The notes beneath the pieces were generated by a model. That model worked only from the letters and a program-made list of their open reading frames with translations. It searched no databases and was not told where the DNA came from. From the NCBI GenBank assembly GCA_017938765.1, contig JAGBAX010000021.1:112294-176293 (forward strand): a stretch of DNA of 64,000 nt, written 5' to 3'. Below, piece by piece: positions 54,458 through 63,008 of the stretch. The translations under genes and the position numbers were made by a program. Origin of the DNA: Alistipes sp. (lineage in GTDB: Bacteria > Bacteroidota > Bacteroidia > Bacteroidales > Rikenellaceae). Position 1 is the stretch's first letter. The number at the start of each line of letters is the position of its first letter.

Positions 54458-55782
54458 TGTTTAGTCAAGGGATTATTGTTGCTCCAGCAAGTGCCACAGG
54501 TGGTGCCATTGCAGTTATCCGCATAAGCGGTGAAGGTTGTATCGCGCTGTGCGACAAGGTTTTTCGCGGTCGCAAACCCCTATCCGAGGCCGCTACACAT
54601 ACTCTCCACTACGGCAATATCGTAGATGATAATCGTGTTATTGACGATGTGCTTGTGTCTGTGTTTCACGCCCCACACTCATATACGGGCGAGCAGAGTG
54701 TAGAGATTTCTACACACGGCTCACGGTATATCGTCTCAACGATTATCTCCCTAATCTGCCGTCAGGGTGCAAGGCTTGCCGAACCAGGCGAGTTCTCTGC
54801 TCGTGCCTTTGCTGCTGGTCGCATAGACCTCTCGCAGGCGGAGGCTGTGGCTGATATTATCGCAGCAGACTCTCAAGCGGCACATATTGTCGCCTCCACG
54901 CAGATGCGAGGCGGATATTCCGACACGCTTAACAATTTGAGAGATAGACTTATAGAGCTGACATCGCTTCTTGAGTTGGAGCTTGACTTTGGAGAGGAGG
55001 ATGTAGTTTTTGCCGACCGCAGCCGCCTACAGCAGATGCTCACCGCGACAATAGATGTTGTCAGCCAGCTCAAAAACTCATTCCACACAGGCAATGCTAT
55101 CCGCAATGGCGTTGGCGTAGCGATTATCGGCGCGCCAAATGTGGGTAAGAGTACCCTGCTCAACCGCCTTGTGGGCGAGCAGAGGGCTATGGTTTCGGAC
55201 ATCGCGGGTACTACGCGAGATACTATTGAGGAGAGCGTAGTTATTGACGGCATCCGCTTCCGATTTATTGACACGGCGGGCATTCGCACAACAGACGACA
55301 CCCTTGAGAAGATGGGTATTGAGCGCACAATAGCGGCAGTCAAAAAGGCGCAAATTGTTGTAAGTATGGCCGAGCCAACGGGAGGCTTTGAGAGAGTAGA
55401 GCTCAGTGAAAACCAAACCCTTATCCGCGTGGTAAATAAGACAGATACTACCCAAGAGCGCAACTTTACTGATGCAATTTATATCTCCGCCCGCGAGAAT
55501 ATGGGTATTGACACACTTCGTGCTGCCCTGCGAGAGAGTGTTGACACTACGGCCGTTTATCGCGGTGAAGCGGTAGTCTCTAATCTTCGCCACTACGAGG
55601 CTCTCTCTGCCGCCTACGCAGCACTCACATCTGCCCAAACAGCCCTTGCAAACAACATATCAACCGAACTACTTAGCGAGGATATCCGCGTGGCTATCAA
55701 CCACATAGGCGAGATTACAGGTAGCATTACTTCGGACACGATACTCCAGTCAATTTTCTCCTCGTTTTGTATCGGAAAATAG
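54457..55782 (+). CDS. mnmE: tRNA-modification GTPase MnmE
   Basis: 441 residues, slightly short. The N-terminal formyl-THF-binding domain has YTGEQSVEISTHGS and AEPGEFSARAFAAGRIDLSQAEA. The G domain (about 215-360) has GAPNVGKSTLLN, AGTTRDT, DTAGIR and NKTD. The C-terminal FCIGK motif carries the Cys required for activity. With MnmG it modifies the wobble uridine of several tRNAs. Confidence 0.96.
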   Translation: MFSQGIIVAPASATGGAIAVIRISGEGCIALCDKVFRGRKPLSEAATHTLHYGNIVDDNRVIDDVLVSVFHAPHSYTGEQSVEISTHGSRYIVSTIISLICRQGARLAEPGEFSARAFAAGRIDLSQAEAVADIIAADSQAAHIVASTQMRGGYSDTLNNLRDRLIELTSLLELELDFGEEDVVFADRSRLQQMLTATIDVVSQLKNSFHTGNAIRNGVGVAIIGAPNVGKSTLLNRLVGEQRAMVSDIAGTTRDTIEESVVIDGIRFRFIDTAGIRTTDDTLEKMGIERTIAAVKKAQIVVSMAEPTGGFERVELSENQTLIRVVNKTDTTQERNFTDAIYISARENMGIDTLRAALRESVDTTAVYRGEAVVSNLRHYEALSAAYAALTSAQTALANNISTELLSEDIRVAINHIGEITGSITSDTILQSIFSSFCIGK

Positions 55783-55790
55783 CTTTTAAT

Positions 55791-56597
55791 ATGAACAAAA
55801 CATTTTTATTTTTCACTCTTTGCAGTTTGGTACTCGTTCAGTGCGCACCCAAGTTTCATAGTGTGAAGCGCGAACAAGAGTACATAAAGGCCGATAGCAT
55901 TTTATGGGCTGAGTATGAAATTGAGGGCGAAAGATTAGCCGAATTATACGCCGAAAAAGAGGACTCTTTATACATAAAGGCAGTAGAATTAGAGACCTAC
56001 GCAGATAGAAGAAATAAGGAACTTGCTCTTGAGTATTCAGCCACACCAAGTGGACTGAGACGCTGTTTTATGCTTAGATTAGATATTGAGAAGGATACCC
56101 TGAAAGATATTTTGTCTAATCTTCCTCGCGACCTTCGTAGGTCACAGTGTGCAGAGGCAATCAAAGAGCATATTGCGACACATCAGATTGAAGCAGGTAT
56201 GAAATTCGTTCCGATTGATGTTGTAGATGCAGATGGAAACAAATTTGTTTGGGATGAACACAGCAATAAAAACATACTGCTTATCTACGGAGGTTTGGGA
56301 TGTATGGGGCGCTCTGGTCGTAGAGAACTTGCAGCCTTGCGCGAGGAGTATGCAAAGGACAACCTTGCAATAGTTGTCTACTACCCTGTTAGCACACTTG
56401 ATGAGCTGAAAGAATTTCGCAATCAATATTCCGATGACTATATGTTTATATCTGAATTGATGCCAGATTACTCACCATTTAAGATAAAGTATGGCGTACA
56501 GTCCACTCCAACCTGCTTTGTTATAGACAAAAGTGGAACAGTTGTACTCAAAACCGTAGGATTTAATGCAGAACAAGTAAAAATCTGCATCAAATAA
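55791..56597 (+). CDS. Thioredoxin-fold lipoprotein with a degenerate active site
   Basis: 268 residues from the ATG at 55791 (MNKTFLFF). The lipoprotein signal ends at Cys18 (LVQC). A helical charged region precedes a thioredoxin-like domain from about 145: ILLIYGGLGCMGRSGRRELAAL stands where TlpA proteins have WASWCGPCR, and STPTCFVIDKSG supplies the cis-Pro loop. Only one Cys remains in the redox motif, so a classical dithiol reaction is not expected. It is followed 12 bp later by a TlpA homologue with an intact site. Confidence 0.75.
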   Translation: MNKTFLFFTLCSLVLVQCAPKFHSVKREQEYIKADSILWAEYEIEGERLAELYAEKEDSLYIKAVELETYADRRNKELALEYSATPSGLRRCFMLRLDIEKDTLKDILSNLPRDLRRSQCAEAIKEHIATHQIEAGMKFVPIDVVDADGNKFVWDEHSNKNILLIYGGLGCMGRSGRRELAALREEYAKDNLAIVVYYPVSTLDELKEFRNQYSDDYMFISELMPDYSPFKIKYGVQSTPTCFVIDKSGTVVLKTVGFNAEQVKICIK

Positions 56598-56609
56598 TAG
56601 CATCTAACT

Positions 56610-57791
56610 ATGAAAAGAGTTCTGATACTGACAGTTATCGCGCTGCTTGTTTCTTGCAATAGCAGCAGCGACTTTAGATTAACTGGCACAATCGCAAATG
56701 CCGAAGATGGCGAGATGATATGTCTATCTTATCCCGTGGGGCGTGGGGAGATATGGTACAAGCAGTGTGACACAGCATACCTTGACAACGGAAAGTTTCA
56801 ATTCCGAGGTTGTGTTGATGGAGTTGTGCCAGCAGAGATAACTTTTCGTAATTTGGATTGTGCGCAGTTATATTTAGAGCCATCAAGACTCAAGTTTAGT
56901 GCCAAGCGTAGCGCGTTATACGACTACACTTTGTCGGGACTAAGCATAGGCGATGACCTTAAGCAGTATCGTCAAGCTTTTGCCGAGTATGACAGGGCGG
57001 TGTATGAGAAAAATCACGAAGTTTTGCTCAAAAATAGTGATTGGTTAGCAGCAACAGAGGCGGGTTTAGATAGCGCAAACAACCTTTTAGCTCAGTTTTA
57101 TGAAATGGTTGCTGAGCATCGCGCAATGAACAATAGGTGGCAGAAAATGGCTATTGAGTTCGTAAAATCTCATCCTAACAGTGCCCTTGTGCCAAATATC
57201 ATTGATAGGCTAATTAGTTTTGGGTGCGACGAACAGACAATAGAGCCTCTTATAGATGCGCTCACTGTAGACCAACAGCAAAGTACTCTTGGCTCTCTTA
57301 TGGATGTGCGCCACGAGATATCTAAACTTAATGGTGGAAAGGTTGGCAGCAAAGCTCTTGATTTTACCCTCGGCACTATTGATGGAGGCAGTGTAACGCT
57401 CTCGGAGTGCTATCAAAAGGGGTATGTTCTACTTGACTTTTGGGCAAATTGGTGCGTTCCGTGCATTTACGAGATACCAAAACTGCGAGAGATTCATAAA
57501 CTCTATGGCGACAAGTTGCAGATACTAAGCATATCTGCTGACGAGGATATTGTAGAGTGGCACGAAGCAGTGACTCAACACAACCTTACGCAGTGGCCAC
57601 AGCTTATAGCACAAAGAGCAAGCGATGCTGATAACTACTACTTTCCAGAGCAGGCCGACATTACTTTAGCATACGATATAGAGCTAATCCCCTGCTTTAT
57701 CCTCATTGACGGCAATGGCAACATTGTCGGCAGATGGTCACACATAACCCCTGAAACAAAAGCAGAGATAGCCAATCACACTATAAAGTAG
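56610..57791 (+). CDS. TlpA-family thiol-disulfide lipoprotein with DUF4369-like domain
   Basis: 393 residues. The lipoprotein signal ends at Cys16 (LLVSC). The N-terminal beta domain (about 22-110) resembles DUF4369, and a helical stretch links it to a thioredoxin domain from about 240. The redox motif WCVPC is intact, preceded by LLDFWAN, and the cis-Pro is in ELIPCFILID. It likely acts as a periplasmic reductant. It forms an operon with the degenerate homologue upstream. Confidence 0.88.
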   Translation: MKRVLILTVIALLVSCNSSSDFRLTGTIANAEDGEMICLSYPVGRGEIWYKQCDTAYLDNGKFQFRGCVDGVVPAEITFRNLDCAQLYLEPSRLKFSAKRSALYDYTLSGLSIGDDLKQYRQAFAEYDRAVYEKNHEVLLKNSDWLAATEAGLDSANNLLAQFYEMVAEHRAMNNRWQKMAIEFVKSHPNSALVPNIIDRLISFGCDEQTIEPLIDALTVDQQQSTLGSLMDVRHEISKLNGGKVGSKALDFTLGTIDGGSVTLSECYQKGYVLLDFWANWCVPCIYEIPKLREIHKLYGDKLQILSISADEDIVEWHEAVTQHNLTQWPQLIAQRASDADNYYFPEQADITLAYDIELIPCFILIDGNGNIVGRWSHITPETKAEIANHTIK

Positions 57792-57838
57792 CAAAAAGTA
57801 TTATCTTCGCATAGCCCTGACCCAAACCTAAACTATAT

Positions 57839-58984
57839 ATGACTACTAACCAAAACGAAATTACAATTAAGCAGATAACAAAACGGCGAGATTTGCGACG
57901 ATTTGTGCAGTTTGGAAATGACCTCTACAAAGGTAATCCATACTACTGTCCGCCGATATTCTTTGATGAGCTAAACACCTTTGACACAAAGAGCAATCCC
58001 GCCCTTGAAGTTTGCGACTTTGTTCTCTATCTTGCATACCGCAACGGCAAGATTGTGGGGCGCATAGTAGGAATTATAAACCATCGCGCCAACGAGGCTT
58101 GGAGAGTAAAGAAGTGCCGCTTTGGATGGTTTGATTTTATAGATGACTACGATGTGTTCAAGGCTCTTATTGACGCCGTAGCCCAGTGGGGTCGTAGTCA
58201 CGGTATGACACATCTAAATGGGCCCGTAGGTTTTACGGACTTTGACAAGGAGGGACTTCTTATTGAGGGCTTTGACTACAACGCTCCTATGGCAAGTCTA
58301 TACACCCACCCCTACTACATAGCTCACTACGAGCGCTATGGACTTAAAAAGGAGGCGGACTGGATTGAGTTCCAGATTCAGCCACCCACAGAGGCACCTG
58401 AGCGAATACAGAGGATTGCCCAGATAGTTGAGAAGCGGCACAACCTGCGAGTTGTGAAGGTTAAGAACTCGCGGGAGCTGAAGAAGAGATATGGATACTC
58501 GTACTTTGATGTGCTTGATGAGGCTTACCAGAAGCTATACAACTATCAGCCGATGACCGACAGGCAGAAGATGTACTACTGCAATATGTACTTTCCGCTT
58601 ATCAACTACGATTTTGTGACTATGGTTACAAACGAGAAGGATGAAATTGTTGCCGTAGGACTCGGTATGCCATCGCTCTCTGATGCGCTACGCAAGTGTC
58701 AGGGGCGCCTATTCCCATTTGGCTGGTATCATCTTATCAAGGCTCTGAAGGCCAAAAAGATGACCGACTTTGACCTACTGCTCATTGCCGTGCGACCAGA
58801 CTATCAGGACAAAGGCGTAAATGCGCTAATCTTCAACGAGATGACCCCATACTTTGCTAAATATGGCATACAGCGCGTTGAGACAACATCTATCCTTGAA
58901 AGCAACAGCAAAAACATAGCCAACTTCCTGCCTTTTGACCATATACAGCACAAGCGTCGCAGGGCGTACATAATGGAACTGTAA
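57839..58984 (+). CDS. GNAT-like acetyltransferase family protein
   Basis: 381 residues, cytoplasmic. The N-terminal half has GRIVGIINHRANEAW and FGWFDFIDDYDVFKALIDA, typical of GNAT folds, followed by GPVGFTDFDKEGLLIEGFD. The C-terminal half has a second GNAT-like unit (LLLIAVRPDYQDKGVNALIFNEM). The family is common in Bacteroidetes and its substrate is unknown. The downstream PLD-like gene starts 10 bp later. Confidence 0.82.
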   Translation: MTTNQNEITIKQITKRRDLRRFVQFGNDLYKGNPYYCPPIFFDELNTFDTKSNPALEVCDFVLYLAYRNGKIVGRIVGIINHRANEAWRVKKCRFGWFDFIDDYDVFKALIDAVAQWGRSHGMTHLNGPVGFTDFDKEGLLIEGFDYNAPMASLYTHPYYIAHYERYGLKKEADWIEFQIQPPTEAPERIQRIAQIVEKRHNLRVVKVKNSRELKKRYGYSYFDVLDEAYQKLYNYQPMTDRQKMYYCNMYFPLINYDFVTMVTNEKDEIVAVGLGMPSLSDALRKCQGRLFPFGWYHLIKALKAKKMTDFDLLLIAVRPDYQDKGVNALIFNEMTPYFAKYGIQRVETTSILESNSKNIANFLPFDHIQHKRRRAYIMEL

Positions 58985-58994
58985 ATATTATACT

Positions 58995-59522
58995 ATGACC
59001 ACATATATCTCTGACATAGAACATTACAACAGTGTGCTTTCAAGGGTGGCAAATGTAAAGCATTCGCTTGTTATTGGCACTGCTGATATCAAAGATTTAT
59101 ATGTAAGTGCTGGGGGAGATAGCCAGCCGTTCTTAGCGGTGCTTGATGCACTTGTTCGTCGTGGTGTGGAGGTAAGGCTGCTACACGCCAAAGAGCCAGG
59201 GCCCGCCTTTCAGGAGGATTTTGACCGCTACCCTATGCTTATCAAACGCCTACAGCGCAGGCTCTGCCCAAGGGTACACTTCAAGATGATTATTTTTGAC
59301 TGCGAAACAGCCTACATAGGCTCTGCAAACCTTACGGGTGCAGGCATTGGTATGAAGTCGGACGGCAAGCGCAACTTTGAGGCGGGAATACTTACAGATT
59401 CTCTAACACTTGTAGATGCTGCGGCAGAGCATTTTAACTCAGTCTGGACGGGCGAGCACTGCAAAAACTGCAAACGCAAGGCCTATTGTGGCGACAAAAT
59501 AGAGCGGAAAAAGAAGCGTTGA
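58995..59522 (+). CDS. Phospholipase D-like domain protein with a C-terminal Cys cluster
   Basis: 175 residues with a single HKD motif: HFKMIIFDCETAYIGSANLTGAG near 95-117. One motif per chain means it must dimerise to form an active site, as in Nuc-type endonucleases. The C-terminus GEHCKNCKRKAYCGD looks like a metal-binding cluster. A nuclease or phosphodiesterase role is inferred. It shares an operon with the acetyltransferase and ends inside a terminator. Confidence 0.82.
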   Translation: MTTYISDIEHYNSVLSRVANVKHSLVIGTADIKDLYVSAGGDSQPFLAVLDALVRRGVEVRLLHAKEPGPAFQEDFDRYPMLIKRLQRRLCPRVHFKMIIFDCETAYIGSANLTGAGIGMKSDGKRNFEAGILTDSLTLVDAAAEHFNSVWTGEHCKNCKRKAYCGDKIERKKKR

Positions 59523-59545
59523 CAGAAATTTCTGCCAACGCTTTA
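59515..59545 (+). terminator. Hairpin terminator after the PLD-like gene
   Basis: AGCGTTG and CAACGCT form the base of the stem and CAGAAATTTCTG the top; TTATAATT follows. The last codons and stop of the gene lie in the left arm. Confidence 0.7.
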
Positions 59546-59563
59546 TAATTGCTCACTACCCTA

Positions 59564-60193
59564 CTAATCCTCATCAAAGAAGTCGCTATTTGCCTCCTCT
59601 GCCGAGTAGTCGTTACTGGATATACGACTAAAGTGACGCGCACGAGACTCACTGAGCTTACGGCTCATCTCTGCTGTGCCTACACTTGAAGCCTCCCAGT
59701 TCAGCACGTTGGTAATAGAGATTGTCGCAGCGACAGCCTCAACATCCTGATTTGCACCGATATACGCAAATACCCAACCTTTAGCCTTCAGCTCCTCTAC
59801 AAGGGACTTAATAGCCTTATGGTTATACTCCTTTGAAGCATTCTCTTCACCATCAGTGACAACCGTAACAAGTACAGCATCGTTATTTGCCACACTCTCA
59901 CGCAGTGCCGTAAGTGACATACCCATTGCATCGTAGAGTGCTGTGCAACAATTTGGCTGATAGCTCTCATCGGTCAGCTCCTTAACCTCGGCTACGGGAA
60001 CGCAGTTGTAAACACTCTTTACCTTATCGTTAAATGTAACAAGAGTCACAAAATGCTCTTGGTCGGCATGCTCTTCTTGCGCAGCACGGATGGTCTGGAT
60101 AGTTTCGTTTACACTATCAATGGCCTCCTTCTTGATACAAATCATTGAGCCGCTCTCATCAATAATAATTAGGTTAAAAATTCTCTTCTTCAT
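59564..60193 (-). CDS. Von Willebrand factor A domain protein
   Basis: 209 residues, no signal peptide, so cytoplasmic. The MIDAS metal site is complete: DESGSM near residue 13, a Thr in CCTALYDA, and an Asp in VVTDGEENAS. The C-terminal 50 residues are polar (RARHFSRISSNDYSAEE) and end in an acidic tail. Such proteins mediate metal-dependent contacts between proteins; the partner is unknown. It is monocistronic. Confidence 0.87.
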   Translation of the reverse strand: MKKRIFNLIIIDESGSMICIKKEAIDSVNETIQTIRAAQEEHADQEHFVTLVTFNDKVKSVYNCVPVAEVKELTDESYQPNCCTALYDAMGMSLTALRESVANNDAVLVTVVTDGEENASKEYNHKAIKSLVEELKAKGWVFAYIGANQDVEAVAATISITNVLNWEASSVGTAEMSRKLSESRARHFSRISSNDYSAEEANSDFFDED

Positions 60194-60235
60194 AGCTTCC
60201 GATTTTTTGGTTCACATTTATAGAGGAGACTACAG

Positions 60236-60243
60236 CAAAAATA
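60236..60243 (-). promoter_or_regulatory. VWA gene -7 box
   Basis: TATTTTTG on the minus strand, 42 bp before the ATG at 60193. Confidence 0.55.
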
Positions 60244-60293
60244 TATCAGTTTTGGGAAAATTTACTACCTTTACAGCGTAAAAGCCTAAAGAT

Positions 60294-60929
60294 ATGAGAG
60301 TTATACTTACAGGAGCAACAGGATTTGTCGGCGAGGGTGTACTACTGGCTCTGTTACAGAGAACAGATATTGAGAAAGTGCTCAGCGTGAGCCGTAGGCC
60401 GTGCGAGATTAACCATCCGAAGTTGGAGGAGTATATCGTTGCTGACTTTATGAATTTACCTGCTAACGATCCGAAGTTGCAGGGATACGATGCCTGCTTC
60501 TTCTGCGCAGGCAAGAGCAATTTTGGGATGTCGCGCAAGGAGTACTACCACCTCTCATACGAGATAACACTTCACTTTGCAGCCGCTATAGGTGCTAATC
60601 CAGACTTCGTCTTTATCTACCTCAGCGGTGCGGGAACAAGCAGCCGCTCACTGCAATTCTGGTCGCGCACAAAGGCTAAAACAGAGGCCGACCTACAAAC
60701 TATTGGATTTAAGGCGGCATATGGCTTCCGCCCTGCGGGTATGAAGCCCGTAAAGGGACAGCGCCGACTGCAGGGGTGGGGTAAGTATCACTGGCTTTTT
60801 ACTTGGATTCCGGGATTTGCAAACACCATTGAGCAAGTGACCGATGCGATGGTTATCTGCACCCGTGACGGCTACGACAAGCCTATTATTGAGGTTAGGG
60901 ATATCAACAAGCTGACAAAGCGGGGCTAA
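60294..60929 (+). CDS. NAD(P)-binding Rossmann-fold protein (atypical SDR/epimerase-like)
   Basis: 211 residues. The glycine loop is TGATGFVGEG at about 6-15. FFCAGKSNFGMSRKEYY places a Tyr near the usual position, and FIYLSGAGTSS supplies the Ser. The family is related to NmrA and epimerases; substrate unknown. It ends convergently with a 4-bp overlap with the HAD-IIB gene. Upstream, TACCTTTA at 60266 is a near-match promoter box. Confidence 0.82.
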   Translation: MRVILTGATGFVGEGVLLALLQRTDIEKVLSVSRRPCEINHPKLEEYIVADFMNLPANDPKLQGYDACFFCAGKSNFGMSRKEYYHLSYEITLHFAAAIGANPDFVFIYLSGAGTSSRSLQFWSRTKAKTEADLQTIGFKAAYGFRPAGMKPVKGQRRLQGWGKYHWLFTWIPGFANTIEQVTDAMVICTRDGYDKPIIEVRDINKLTKRG

Positions 60930-61699
60930 AAGAGTCCCAATGCCACACAAGCGTTGTATATTCCGTCTTTGTCTACATCGGTTGTAACGTAATCTGCACG
61001 CTGTTTGAGCTCATCAATAGCATTACCCATAGCCACCTTTGTCCAGCCATCTACGAACATAGATAAATCGTTTGCCGCATCGCCAAAGACAACGACATCG
61101 CTTGTTTCTGCTCCAAAGTGGTCCATAATGCGACGAATGCCAAATGCCTTATCCGACGGCTCAACAAAGATATACTCCTTCAGAAAGCGACCCCAAGGCA
61201 CACTTTTTAGACTCTCAAGCGTGTACTCCGTAGGCTCATAGCAGGCGATGTAGGCCTTGTAAATCTTATCGTAGTTGGCAGGATCAAGACCCTCAACAAC
61301 CTCAGTCTGCATATAGACATCGTTTGTAAAGTCCTGAAAACGGTTATCTGGAGCACTGCGCACCACAGAGTTATCTACCTGCAACGCCCAAGGGATATTC
61401 TTCTCCTTGCACTCGTCAATAACACGAATAACATCCTGTTTGTTTAGCGGAGTGATATCTACCAGTTCGCCATTTATCGTTACGCCATAACCGCCATCGC
61501 TAACCATATTCTCAAAGCCTAACTCGCGCATATAACCCAGCGCCATCGCCTGTGAGCGACCCGTCGCTATAGCCAGAAAATGACCCGCCTCGCGGAGCTT
61601 CTTAAGGGCAACCTTCGCCGACTCAGGCACATAAGTCTTGTTGTATCCACCCGCCACCAACGTGCCATCTATATCAAAAAATATATACTTTCGCTTCAT
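60926..61699 (-). CDS. HAD-IIB (Cof-type) phosphatase
   Basis: 257 residues from the ATG at 61697-61699 (MKRKYIFFDIDGT); the earlier ATG at 61717 overlaps the -7 box. Motif I is FDIDGT, motif II ATGRSQAMA, and motif IV VFGDAANDLSMF. The cap domain lies between motifs II and III. It likely dephosphorylates a sugar phosphate or cofactor such as PLP or FMN; specificity is unknown. Confidence 0.9.
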   Translation of the reverse strand: MKRKYIFFDIDGTLVAGGYNKTYVPESAKVALKKLREAGHFLAIATGRSQAMALGYMRELGFENMVSDGGYGVTINGELVDITPLNKQDVIRVIDECKEKNIPWALQVDNSVVRSAPDNRFQDFTNDVYMQTEVVEGLDPANYDKIYKAYIACYEPTEYTLESLKSVPWGRFLKEYIFVEPSDKAFGIRRIMDHFGAETSDVVVFGDAANDLSMFVDGWTKVAMGNAIDELKQRADYVTTDVDKDGIYNACVALGLF

Positions 61700-61714
61700 A
61701 TTCCATATTTTCTG

Positions 61715-61722
61715 CAAAGATA
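61715..61722 (-). promoter_or_regulatory. HAD-IIB gene -7 box
   Basis: TATCTTTG on the minus strand, 15 bp before the chosen ATG at 61699. Confidence 0.7.
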
Positions 61723-61739
61723 GGGAATTTTTGTTAAAT

Positions 61740-61814
61740 AGCTATTGGCTATTAGCCAAAGAGTACAGAGTACAGAGAACAGAGTACAGAGTACAGAGTA
61801 CAGAGTACAGAGTC
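61740..61814. repeat. Composite heptamer array: RGCYATT units then seven AGAGTAC units
   Basis: AGCTATT and GGCTATT (61740-61753) lead through AGCCAA into AGAGTAC repeated from 61760 to 61808 (one unit AGAGAAC), ending AGAGTC. It lies in the gap between the HAD-IIB gene and the 61-bp array. Confidence 0.85.
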
Positions 61815-61830
61815 AATGACTAAATGGCAT

Positions 61831-61987
61831 TTGTTGTCAAAACGCGGTAGATACAACGCTCGGCACGGTTCAATTAGAGTACCACCCCATTTTGCCGTCA
61901 GAACGCGGTAGATACGACGCTCGGCACAGTTCAATTATAGCACCGCCCCATTTTGTCGCCAAAACGCGGTAGATACGACGCTCGGCA
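61831..61987. repeat. 61-bp tandem repeat, about 2.5 copies
   Basis: The core AACGCGGTAGATAC starts at 61841, 61902 and 61963, an exact period of 61 bp. Each unit continues with CGCTCGGCA, a CAATTA-containing segment and CACCCCATTTTG. Units differ at a few positions. A short ORF crosses it on the minus strand but encodes only repeats. A partial unit also lies at 40665. Confidence 0.85.
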
Positions 61988-62076
61988 AAAATCCCAGCGA
62001 TGGATAGTACTAAAGCGTACAGCCATTGCTGGGATTTTTGTTAGCGGAAGTAGGTAGCCGTGTTTTGGCGACAAAA
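61951..62076. other. Nested inverted repeat at the 3' end of ppa
   Basis: 61951-61969 (TTTTGTCGCCAAAACGCGG) mirrors 62058-62076 with one mismatch. Inside, 61986-62003 pairs with 62023-62040 (CAAAAATCCCAGC and GCTGGGATTTTTG plus five inner pairs, one of them G-T). The outer right arm ends at the ppa stop codon, so as RNA this is the 3' end of the ppa transcript, and the inner hairpin could act as a terminator. Confidence 0.65.
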
Positions 62077-62754
62077 TTAGACGTGGCGAAGTATCTCATC
62101 CAACCCATCAAAATGGCACTTATAATCCTCAAGAGAGCGGTTGATAATCTCCTGAGCCTCCTCGCGACCATAGATGTCTACGATTTCAACTTTTTTGGCT
62201 TTCTCGCTGTCAGGCATATCCTTATAGGTGAGGAAGTAGTGCTTCAGACGGTTTACAACGCCCTTTGGCAGCTCGGAGATGTCGTTGTAGCTGCTGTAGG
62301 TCACATCGTGGGTAAGGACTGCGATAATCTTGTCGTCAGCCTCGTTGCCGTCAAGCATACGGAAGCCACCTATTGGGCGCACCTCGCAGATAATATCTCC
62401 GTGAACAATGTCGCGCTCAGTCAGCACACAGATATCCAGAGGGTCGCCGTCTCCAACGATGTCTGTACGATTGCTCTGCTGCATACAGTAGTCCGCCACC
62501 TTGTCGCCACAGAAGCTCTGCGGCACAAAACCATAGAGCGCAGGGACCACATTTGAGTACTTCTGCGGACGGTCAATCTTCAGATAACCGCTCACCTTGT
62601 CCAGCTCGTACTTAACAGTATCTGTCGGCACCATCTCAATAAAGGCGGTAATTACATTGGGTGCAGCCTCGCCCACCTCAATACCGTGCCAAGGGTGCGA
62701 CTTATAACGCAAACCCATCAGTCGCGCAATAGGATCATTGATTTTATTTCCCAT
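62077..62754 (-). CDS. ppa: Inorganic pyrophosphatase (family I)
   Basis: 225 residues from the ATG at 62752-62754 (MGNKINDPIA); the earlier start at 62778 overlaps the TAACTTTG box. The catalytic signature DGDPLDICVL is near 109, preceded by YGFVPQSFCGD. It hydrolyses PPi to phosphate. The phosphofructokinase at 10595 appears to use PPi, so the two enzymes may compete for the same pool. Confidence 0.93.
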   Translation of the reverse strand: MGNKINDPIARLMGLRYKSHPWHGIEVGEAAPNVITAFIEMVPTDTVKYELDKVSGYLKIDRPQKYSNVVPALYGFVPQSFCGDKVADYCMQQSNRTDIVGDGDPLDICVLTERDIVHGDIICEVRPIGGFRMLDGNEADDKIIAVLTHDVTYSSYNDISELPKGVVNRLKHYFLTYKDMPDSEKAKKVEIVDIYGREEAQEIINRSLEDYKCHFDGLDEILRHV

Positions 62755-62775
62755 ACCATTGTTGTATTTAATACA

Positions 62776-62783
62776 CAAAGTTA
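62776..62783 (-). promoter_or_regulatory. ppa -7 box
   Basis: TAACTTTG on the minus strand, 21 bp before the chosen ATG. Confidence 0.65.
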
Positions 62784-62829
62784 GAAACTTTTTGTCAGAT
62801 TAGCAAGAAAGAGGAGAAAAAACACTATT

Positions 62830-62857
62830 GGCTATTAGCCATTAGCTATTGGCTTGC
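62830..62857. repeat. Heptamer tandem repeat RGCYATT, about four units
   Basis: GGCTATT, AGCCATT, AGCTATT, GGCTTGC. It is followed by AGTACAGAG and then the 9-mer array, the same order of elements as in other gaps. Confidence 0.75.
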
Positions 62858-62871
62858 TAACGCAGTACAGA

Positions 62872-62932
62872 GAATTTAATGAAGTTAAGGAATTTAGGGA
62901 AGTTAGCGAAAAACACTAAACTCCTTAATTTC
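62872..62932. repeat. 9-mer arrays in inverted arrangement
   Basis: Forward units GAATTTAAT, GAAGTTAAG, GAATTTAGG, GAAGTTAGC (62872-62907), then reverse-complement units (about 62914-62932). This is the same design as 7529-7598. Confidence 0.65.
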
Positions 62933-62947
62933 ACTACTATCAACAAA

Positions 62948-62970
62948 GCGCCCGACTTTTCGTCGGGCGC
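62948..62970 (-). terminator. GC-rich hairpin downstream of the TIR gene
   Basis: GCGCCCGAC pairs with GTCGGGCGC across a TTTTC loop. It lies 38 bp past the TIR gene stop. The T-run after it is short (TTTG), so termination strength is uncertain. Confidence 0.55.
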
Positions 62971-63008
62971 AAAGATTAAAGCAAAAAACCTAAATAGTCG
63001 CTTTGCTC

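Noticed and set aside
50160-54460. parS site near parAB
   Set aside because: I saw no TGTTCCACGTGGAACA-like 16-mer by eye; a computed search would be decisive.
61752-61934. Minus-strand ORF over the AGAGTAC and 61-bp repeats
   Set aside because: The protein is only translated tandem repeat, with no promoter or family.
61831-61987. CRISPR array
   Set aside because: The whole 61-bp unit repeats, with no unique spacers, and there are no cas genes.
61831-62076. Integron attC sites
   Set aside because: There is no integrase, no RYYYAAC core, and the units carry no cassettes.
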